Source: Alphaproteobacteria bacterium
GTDB taxonomy: Bacteria; Pseudomonadota; Alphaproteobacteria; ATCC43930; CGMCC-115725
Direction of reading: 5' to 3'
Assembly: GCA_019237175.1 (NCBI GenBank)
Contig: JAFAHP010000255.1
Location: 1-6,192 of the forward strand
DNA: 6,192 bases
The notes beneath the pieces are model-generated. The model ran no database searches, was not told where the DNA came from, and saw nothing but the letters and a program-made list of their open reading frames with translations. The number at the start of each line of letters is the position of its first letter. The stretch's first letter is position 1. Below are positions 1-4,467 of this stretch, piece after piece. A program made the position numbers and the translations under genes.

Positions 1-1
1 C

Positions 2-316
2 GCGTTCATCGACTCCGCTGCGGTCATGATGAACCTCGATCTCGTGATCTCCAGCGATACGGCGGCCGCTCATCTTGCCGGCGCCCTCGGGCGCCCGGTG
101 TGGATCGTCCTCAAACTCGTGCCCGACTGGCGGTGGATGATGGCCCGGGAGGACACCCCCTGGTATCCAACCGCGCGGCTGTTCCGGCAAACCCGCCGTG
201 ACGATTGGGATGAAGTCTTTGAACGGGTCGCCGCGGACCTGGCTTGCTTTGTTGCCGACAAAACCGGCCTGGTGATTTCTCGGTCCAGAATACCAAGGCC
301 GAAATCCACCGCCTAA
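2..316 (+). CDS. C-terminal part of a TPR/glycosyltransferase family 9-like protein (5' end outside window)
   Basis: The reading frame is open from base 2 to the TAA at 314-316 and gives the last 104 residues. The segment with SSDTAAAHLAGALG, followed by RPVWIVL and then DWRWMMAREDTPWYP and RLFRQ, matches the C-terminal pattern of GT9-like (ADP-heptose transferase-like) domains that end many bacterial TPR proteins. In GT-B enzymes the S-D-T-A-x-x-H-L-A-G loop lies in the nucleotide-sugar-binding half. The likely role is cytoplasmic transfer of a sugar to a protein or envelope glycan; the acceptor cannot be told from this fragment. An ATG at 26 is internal to the conserved domain and is not a believable start. 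TPR repeats would be expected upstream of the window but are not seen here. The gene converges on the small OB-fold gene, with 87 bases between stops. Confidence 0.8.
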   Translation, partial: AFIDSAAVMMNLDLVISSDTAAAHLAGALGRPVWIVLKLVPDWRWMMAREDTPWYPTARLFRQTRRDDWDEVFERVAADLACFVADKTGLVISRSRIPRPKSTA

Positions 317-385
317 AGGGCAAACTGTTGCGGCGAGCACGACAGCGGGGCCGGCCGATGATTGTCGGGATTCTTACCAGCAAGC

Positions 386-401
386 CCGCGCGGTCGCGCG
401 G
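386..401. terminator. GC-rich hairpin between two convergent genes
   Basis: CCGCGC and GCGCGG form a perfect 6-bp stem around a GGTC loop. It lies in the 87-base gap between the glycosyltransferase stop (316) and the stop of the minus-strand OB-fold gene (404). Its position suits a bidirectional transcription end, but no T-run follows on either strand, so it is not a classical intrinsic terminator. In GC-rich DNA such a stem can also occur by chance. Confidence 0.25.
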
Positions 402-403
402 TG

Positions 404-697
404 TCATGCCGCGAGGCGCCTGTCTTCGGCGAAGCGCACGGCGCATACGCGAAATCGGGCAACCCACGGCGTATCGGCGGCGGCAGTTGACGGCCGGGGT
501 TCGTAAATACCTCTCACCGAAACCTGGTCGCCCACGCAATGACGACTGATGAATTCCCGGGCGACATCGCCTTCAACAGCGCAGACGACCGGGCAACTTC
601 CCGTGCCCTCGATGGTAAAGCGCGCCCGGGTGCCGAACTCCGGAACCCTAAAAATCACCAACCCGGCAATGCGGCCGGTAAGACTGTGCTCCTGCAT
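404..697 (-). CDS. Small OB-fold-like protein (97 aa), function unknown
   Basis: The start at 697 is chosen because GGAGGG (710-705) sits seven bases upstream of the ATG; the frame is open further upstream, but those 27 extra residues are low-complexity Ala/Pro/Arg/Gly and have no such site. The protein looks like a compact single domain. Predicted strands at about residues 4-12, 23-30, 35-42, 57-64 and 78-88, with a helix at about 43-53, follow the beta-barrel order of an OB fold. The run G-D-Q-V-S-V-R-G-I-Y resembles the fourth strand of SSB/tRNA_anti-type OB domains, where 'GD.V.V.G' is typical. No signal peptide, membrane segment or metal-binding cluster is visible, so it is probably cytoplasmic. 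It could bind single-stranded nucleic acid, but no clear aromatic stacking pattern supports this. No named family is recognised. It stands alone, with no co-directional neighbour within the window nearby. Confidence 0.65.
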   Translation of the reverse strand: MQEHSLTGRIAGLVIFRVPEFGTRARFTIEGTGSCPVVCAVEGDVAREFISRHCVGDQVSVRGIYEPRPSTAAADTPWVARFRVCAVRFAEDRRLAA

Positions 698-704
698 GGT
701 ACAT

Positions 705-710
705 CCCTCC
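705..710 (-). promoter_or_regulatory. Ribosome binding site of the OB-fold gene
   Basis: GGAGGG on the minus strand, seven bases before the ATG at 697. It is the best Shine-Dalgarno match in the window and fixes the start of the 97-residue protein against the longer 124-residue reading. Confidence 0.75.
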
Positions 711-848
711 GCAGATCCTCTTGGGCAAGCCGGCGCCCGCCGCCTGGGCGCCGCAAAGGTCCCTAATGTAGTGAGCAATCACCACCCCACCTGTGATCTG
801 CGCCACACGGTGATAGACGATAAGCAGCACGACGGTTAATCTCTTTGG

Positions 849-871
849 TTCAGAAACTGAATTGTTCTGAA
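849..871. repeat. Inverted repeat TTCAGAA-N9-TTCTGAA
   Basis: Perfect 7-bp arms at 849-855 and 865-871 are separated by nine bases. The left arm can also pair with a closer CTGAA at 857-861 (TTCAG-AAA-CTGAA), so two alternative small hairpins overlap. It lies about 190 bases upstream of the SulP start and about 150 bases upstream of the OB-fold start. It could be a dyad operator for a dimeric regulator; there is no direct proof. Confidence 0.35.
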
Positions 872-1062
872 ACGGCAGGGTCCGATGGTCGCGGGCGATA
901 TCAGCTTCGGCCAGTTCCGACTTGGCCTCGCGCGGCGCGAGCCGCGATGCGATAAAACACGAGTGCGACTCGGCAGCCGCCGCTTTGTGGCGCGGCGCCA
1001 TCGACGCACTACATAGTTCAGCAGTATTTTTACAAAACATCGCACTCAATCCGAAATATTGA

Positions 1063-2823
1063 ATGCTATTGGCTCAAAAACAATTACTAAAAATGGATCG
1101 ATTGGCTCGGGTTCTTCCTATTCTTGGATGGCTGCCCGGCTATAAGGCCGGATGGCTGCGCGCCGACGTCATCGCCGGATTGACGCTGTGGGGGATCCTG
1201 GTTCCTGAGGGGATCGCCTATGCCGAATTGGCCGGAGCGCCGGTTCAGGCGGGGCTCTACACACTTTTGGCCTCGCTCATCGTCTACGCCATTCTGGGAA
1301 CAACGCGGCAGGCGGCCTCGGCCCCGACCTCCGGCTCCTCGATCATGATGGCGACAATCGTTGCTCCGTTTCTCGTAACCGACGCCCGCGAATTGGCCGA
1401 GTTGCTCGTCCTATTGGTTTTTGTTGTCGGGATCATCTTCTTGCTGTGCGGGCTGGTACGGCTCGGGTTCGTGATCGCGTTCATTTCGCCCTCGGTCATG
1501 ACCGGCTTCGTCTTCGGGCTAGCGATCTACATCGCGGTCAGCCAGGTTCCCAAGCTCTTTGGACTGCATCGAGGCCAAGGCGACACCCTGTACCAGCTCT
1601 GGCATCTCTTTGGGCAGCTGGGCGCGGCCAATTGGGTGACCTTCGCCATCGGGGCCGGGGCTCTGACCCTACTTTACATCATCGAGGCGCGCGCCCCCCG
1701 CGCCCCCGCACCGCTGATGATCATGGCGGCCGGAATCCTGGTCGTTTCCGTGCTGCGGCTTGGTGACGAACATGGGGTTCAGATCGTCGGCGTCTTCCAT
1801 CCCGGTCTGCCTGTGGTCAGCCTCCCAGAGGCGAATTTTGACGATGTACTCGACCTGCTGCCGGGAGCCCTGGCAATCTCCTTGTTCATCATTTCGGAAG
1901 CACTCGGGGTGGGATACAGCCTCAGCAGCAAGTACGGATACGACATCGACGCCAATCAAGAATTGATTGCGCTCGGCGTTTCCAACATTGCGGCGGCCTG
2001 CTTGGGCGGGCTGGTGAGCGGCTGCAGCGTGTCATCAACGGCGGTCAACGATCGCGCTGGAGCTAAGAGCCAGATCTCGTCGCTGGCGGCGGCAATCATG
2101 GTGTTGATCACTTTGGTCGCGCTGATGCCCCTGTTCTACAACTTGCCGCAGGCGGTCCTGGGCGCGATCGTCATCCATGCCGTGGCGCGAATGATGCGGG
2201 TCGGTGAACTCAAACGCTTCTATCGGTTTCATCCGAGCGAGTTCGGGCAAGCCCTGGTGGCATTGGTGGGCGTGATCACTGTCGGGATATTGCCGGGCCT
2301 CGGTATCGCCGTCGTGCTCTCGCTGCTTCGGTTTATTTGGGGCGCTAGTCACCTTTCCCTGTCGCGCCTTGGCCCAGTACCAGGCAAGGAGCACTCCTAT
2401 CAAGTAATCGGGCGCTCCTCCGCCTGGGGTTTCATTTCGGGCCTGGAGATCCTGCGGCTCGATGGCCCGTTGTTTTTTGCCAATGCCCTTCGCTTCCGCA
2501 ATGAGGTGCGCCTTCTGCTGTCCGGCGCCGGCCCACCCAAGGCGATACTCGTCAATCTCCACGCCAATTTTGGAATTGACCTGTCTTCCACCGATACGCT
2601 TTTGGGCTTGGTTGCCGAGGCGGAGAAAACCAACACCGAGGTCCTGTTTGCCGAGCTTCAGGATCCGGTGCAGCAGATGTTCAGGCGCTGTGGGTTGCTC
2701 GACCGGGTCGGAGAAAACCGTGTATTTCCGACAGTGGACGACGGCGTGCAAGACTATCTCGATCGGCACTCGCCGGCCCGGCATGCCGGCATCGCAACCG
2801 GTTCTCCTCTCGGAGCGGGATAG
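1063..2823 (+). CDS. SulP/SLC26-family anion transporter with C-terminal STAS domain
   Basis: Encodes 586 residues, normal for bacterial SulP proteins. Inner-membrane Sulfate_transp domain at about residues 15-425: the family signature appears as VPEGIAYAELAG (47-58) followed by QAGLY (62-66), with Glu where many members have Gln. The second core element is GGLVSGCSVSSTAVND (315-330) with GAKSQIS (333-339). Together these half-helices should form the anion site. About 10-14 hydrophobic segments are visible. A cytoplasmic STAS domain spans about 445-568 (LDGPLFFANALRF at 466-478; GIDLSSTDTLLGL at 504-516). Such proteins move sulfate, bicarbonate or other anions with Na+ or H+; the substrate cannot be read from sequence. 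The start is uncertain: ATG 1063 and ATG 1093 (residue 11) are both in an AT-rich stretch without a Shine-Dalgarno site, and 1093 would fit family N-termini equally well. It converges on the PAS gene, 13 bases away. No cysteine, nitrogen or carbonic anhydrase gene is nearby to hint at the anion. Confidence 0.92.
   Translation: MLLAQKQLLKMDRLARVLPILGWLPGYKAGWLRADVIAGLTLWGILVPEGIAYAELAGAPVQAGLYTLLASLIVYAILGTTRQAASAPTSGSSIMMATIVAPFLVTDARELAELLVLLVFVVGIIFLLCGLVRLGFVIAFISPSVMTGFVFGLAIYIAVSQVPKLFGLHRGQGDTLYQLWHLFGQLGAANWVTFAIGAGALTLLYIIEARAPRAPAPLMIMAAGILVVSVLRLGDEHGVQIVGVFHPGLPVVSLPEANFDDVLDLLPGALAISLFIISEALGVGYSLSSKYGYDIDANQELIALGVSNIAAACLGGLVSGCSVSSTAVNDRAGAKSQISSLAAAIMVLITLVALMPLFYNLPQAVLGAIVIHAVARMMRVGELKRFYRFHPSEFGQALVALVGVITVGILPGLGIAVVLSLLRFIWGASHLSLSRLGPVPGKEHSYQVIGRSSAWGFISGLEILRLDGPLFFANALRFRNEVRLLLSGAGPPKAILVNLHANFGIDLSSTDTLLGLVAEAEKTNTEVLFAELQDPVQQMFRRCGLLDRVGENRVFPTVDDGVQDYLDRHSPARHAGIATGSPLGAG
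2772..2790. repeat. GC hairpin inside the 3' end of the SulP gene
   Basis: GCCGGC (2772-2777) can pair with GCCGGC (2785-2790); a 12-bp perfect palindrome CCGGCATGCCGG (2778-2789) overlaps it. With only 13 bases between the SulP and PAS stops, any structured transcript end has to lie inside coding sequence, and this is the strongest candidate seen. No T-run follows, so a terminator role is only possible. Confidence 0.25.
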
Positions 2824-2836
2824 GCCGGAGCAAATC

Positions 2837-3532
2837 TTAATGACCTCGCGGTGCGACGCTCTCCAACACGCCCGAGTTGGTTGCCGTCCACGGTCTTTCC
2901 AGCTCCTCACTGATCGCCTCGATGCGGCTCGTGATCTCTTTTAGTTTTTTGCGCTGAACCCAATCCCGACCTTCCAACATCTTGGCAATGTCTCTGAGTT
3001 CTTGCGTCGCTGCTTCGAGACGAAGTTCTCTTGCGGTAATATCCAGACCGACCCGCAAAACTTCCAGCACCTGTCCCTGGTTGTCGTAAATCCCCTTGTT
3101 GGCCCAGAATATCCAGACCCGCTGGCCGTTGCGGCGCATATTGACATTGACGCTGTACGCATGGCGATTGGGGTCGCGCACCAGCTCTGCCAAAAACGCC
3201 GCCAGATCGCGGCCCTGAAATCCGGTCGGCGGCGTCAATGTGCCGAGCATCGGTTTGCCGAGAATCTCTTTGGCGGAATATCCGAAAAAACCTTCGCCAT
3301 AATGGTTGAGGAAGTTGATTTTGCCTTCGCGGTCCAGGCTCAAAATGATGCCCTTGACATTATCCAGCAAAAATTGGCAACGGTCCTGCGCGGTTTGCTG
3401 TTGCCCTGCCGCCGGGGATAACGGCTCTTTGGCGAATGCTTCAACGGGCATCGGAACCGTAAGCAGAAGCAATGCGACCGCAACGCCCCAGCAGGTCGTG
3501 GGGACAAAGGACCCCAAGGTCTTTTCCGTCAT
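2837..3532 (-). CDS. Exported stand-alone PAS-domain protein with C-terminal coiled coil
   Basis: Encodes 231 residues. The ATG at 3532 is preceded by AGGAG (3544-3540) at seven bases. Residues 1-34 look like a Sec signal peptide: a positive start, a hydrophobic core (VAVALLLLTV, 17-26) and an A-F-A cleavage site before KE. It could instead stay as an N-terminal anchor. A single PAS domain with PAC motif spans about 51-168 (LLDNVKGIILSLDREG, NFLNHYGEGFFGYSAKEILGK, then RRNGQRVWIFWANKGIYDNQG and VGLDIT). This is the S-box type common in proteobacterial sensor proteins, often beside adenylate cyclase or kinase modules. Residues about 169-212 are charged and heptad-like, probably a coiled coil for dimerisation. 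There is no histidine kinase, GGDEF, EAL or methyl-accepting domain: the stop is clean and SulP coding starts 13 bases on. It may sense a ligand in the periplasm and pass it to a partner; partner and ligand are unknown. Confidence 0.82.
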   Translation of the reverse strand: MTEKTLGSFVPTTCWGVAVALLLLTVPMPVEAFAKEPLSPAAGQQQTAQDRCQFLLDNVKGIILSLDREGKINFLNHYGEGFFGYSAKEILGKPMLGTLTPPTGFQGRDLAAFLAELVRDPNRHAYSVNVNMRRNGQRVWIFWANKGIYDNQGQVLEVLRVGLDITARELRLEAATQELRDIAKMLEGRDWVQRKKLKEITSRIEAISEELERPWTATNSGVLESVAPRGH

Positions 3533-3539
3533 CGCTTTG

Positions 3540-3544
3540 CTCCT
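3540..3544 (-). promoter_or_regulatory. Ribosome binding site of the PAS gene
   Basis: AGGAG on the minus strand, seven bases before the ATG at 3532. It supports the start that includes the signal peptide. The 134-base gap back to the PEP-CTERM stop shows no clear sigma-70 promoter by eye. Confidence 0.65.
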
Positions 3545-3666
3545 GTCCCTGAATGGGCGAAAGCAGATGATCCTAAGCGGTTCGCGCTCGTGGGGAAGGA
3601 TCGCGTTTCACCAAATCAGGACAAGCGCGGCTATGACGGCTCTGAATTTCAATGCCGAATCCGGGA

Positions 3667-4312
3667 TCAGCCGGGGAGCTTGCGACGGCCAGTCAAACCT
3701 GCCACCAACAAAACAAGCACACCTATGCCGAGCAGCGCGAAGCTGCCGGGCTCCGGCACCGGGGTTCCCACCCCGGCGATGTCGAAATTGGGGCCGAAGA
3801 TGCCGGGATGGAACATTCCTCCAGCAACGTCCGTCGTCGGTTTTTGACCCTGGCTCATCGCATGCACCTCGCTCCCGTATTCGATGACAGCCTCGGTCGC
3901 GAAGGTGGTCCCGGTCCCGGCAAAAGCCATCGTGGCGGTGCCAAAGTCCTCGGCGATGTAGTACGTCGCGTTGGCGAGGAGCGAGACCGGGGTGGCGAGC
4001 GGAGCGGAATAGAACTTGGTCGGTGAGCCTTCCTGACTGTCACTGGTCGTGACCTGCGCGCTCGCGAGCACGGTTCCGCCGGCGGTGTAGAGCCGGACCG
4101 CGCCGGCAGTGCCATCGCCAGTCGGGTCGAAAGCGTCGAGCGCGGTGACACTGACCGCCTGGGTCGGTGTGAACGACCAGCCTCCTGTGGCGTCAACCCC
4201 CGGGGTTCCTGGCGTTCCCCCGGTGACCGCGAGCACCGGTGTGGCAGAGGCGGGACCCGACCGTCATCAGAGCCGTTATCGCAGCCGAGGCCAGCGCTGT
4301 CTTCAGTATCAT
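3667..4312 (-). pseudogene. PEP-CTERM sorting-domain protein, interrupted by a one-base frameshift
   Basis: The span is 646 bases, one more than 215 codons. From ATG 4312 the frame gives a signal peptide start (MILKTALASAAITALMTVG) and then runs into non-matching sequence that stops near 4193. The remainder is in another frame. Dropping one G from the GGG at 4258-4256 (minus strand) joins them as TVG-PASATPVLAV, restoring an A-S-A signal peptidase site, and gives a 214-residue protein. The mature part is Gly/Ala/Thr-rich and beta-sandwich-like (GWSFTPTQAVSVTALDAFD, then NATYYIAEDFG), recalling DUF4082-type extracellular domains. It ends in VPEP (corrected residues 185-188), a membrane helix (about 190-207) and RRK, the PEP-CTERM signal cut by exosortase. 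The rest of the frame is intact, which suggests a sequencing error or a very recent mutation rather than old decay. A GTG at 4236 could restart translation but would yield a protein without a signal peptide. No exosortase gene is in the window. Confidence 0.85.
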
Positions 4313-4316
4313 GGTC

Positions 4317-4322
4317 CCTTCC
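4317..4322 (-). promoter_or_regulatory. Ribosome binding site of the PEP-CTERM gene
   Basis: GGAAGG on the minus strand, four bases before the ATG at 4312 (GGAAGGGACC then ATG). It favours this start over the in-frame ATG at 4375, whose extra 21 residues are polar and would spoil the signal peptide. Confidence 0.55.
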
Positions 4323-4415
4323 CGCTTGTTCTGGTTGCTTAATCTGCTTTCTATCTCCTCGATGTGTAAACCCACACGTTAAGGTTAAGGGCATCCCTTT
4401 GAAGTGCAGATTGGG

Positions 4416-4441
4416 ACCCCTTGCGAGCAGACGCGCGGGGT
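4416..4441 (-). terminator. Possible hairpin terminator after the NCS2 permease gene
   Basis: On the minus strand ACCCC-GCG pairs with CGC-(AA)-GGGGT: a 5-bp plus 3-bp stem with a two-base bulge and an 8-base loop, starting 27 bases after the permease stop. No T-run follows, so it is at best a weak or factor-dependent transcription end. It separates the permease from the downstream PEP-CTERM gene and hints that they are not one operon. Confidence 0.3.
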
Positions 4442-4467
4442 TCGCCGGCGTCGGCGGGTCTCACCAA

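Larger units (their letters stand above)
698..1062. other. 365-base gene-free interval between divergent OB-fold and SulP genes
   Basis: No convincing gene is visible. Minus-strand frames cross it (836-1045 and 648-1049), but their products are Arg-, Ala- and His-rich without recognisable domains, and the longer one overlaps the OB-fold gene. The interval should hold the promoters for both divergent genes. An imperfect inverted repeat lies at 849-871. Bases from about 1015 to 1100 are clearly more AT-rich than the surroundings, as expected for a promoter/initiation region, but no sigma-70 pair with good spacing could be picked with confidence. Confidence 0.6.

Noticed and set aside
349..356. 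GGCCGGCC palindrome as a regulatory site
   Set aside because: An 8-base GC palindrome is expected by chance in DNA this GC-rich, and it sits between gene ends rather than at a promoter.
111..549. Frames on both strands across the convergent gap between the glycosyltransferase and OB-fold genes
   Set aside because: Arg/Pro-rich products with no domain, overlapping two better-supported genes.
836..1049. Minus-strand reading frames (69 and 133 residues) in the intergenic region upstream of SulP
   Set aside because: No recognisable domain, composition rich in Arg/Ala/His as in random GC-rich frames, no good ribosome site, and the longer one runs into the well-supported OB-fold gene in another frame.
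2035..2910. Long minus-strand frame (291 residues) antisense to SulP
   Set aside because: It is complementary to the SulP coding region, overlaps the PAS gene end, and its product is Gln/Arg/His-rich without any domain; a shadow of GC-rich codon bias.
4193..4375. A separate 60-residue gene starting at ATG 4375
   Set aside because: Its internal ATG at 4312 has the better ribosome site and begins a signal peptide that continues, after a one-base correction, into the PEP-CTERM protein; the remaining C-terminal residues are out-of-frame nonsense.
4378..4390. Tandem TTAAGG repeat as the start of a repeat array
   Set aside because: Only two copies are present and nothing similar continues on either side.
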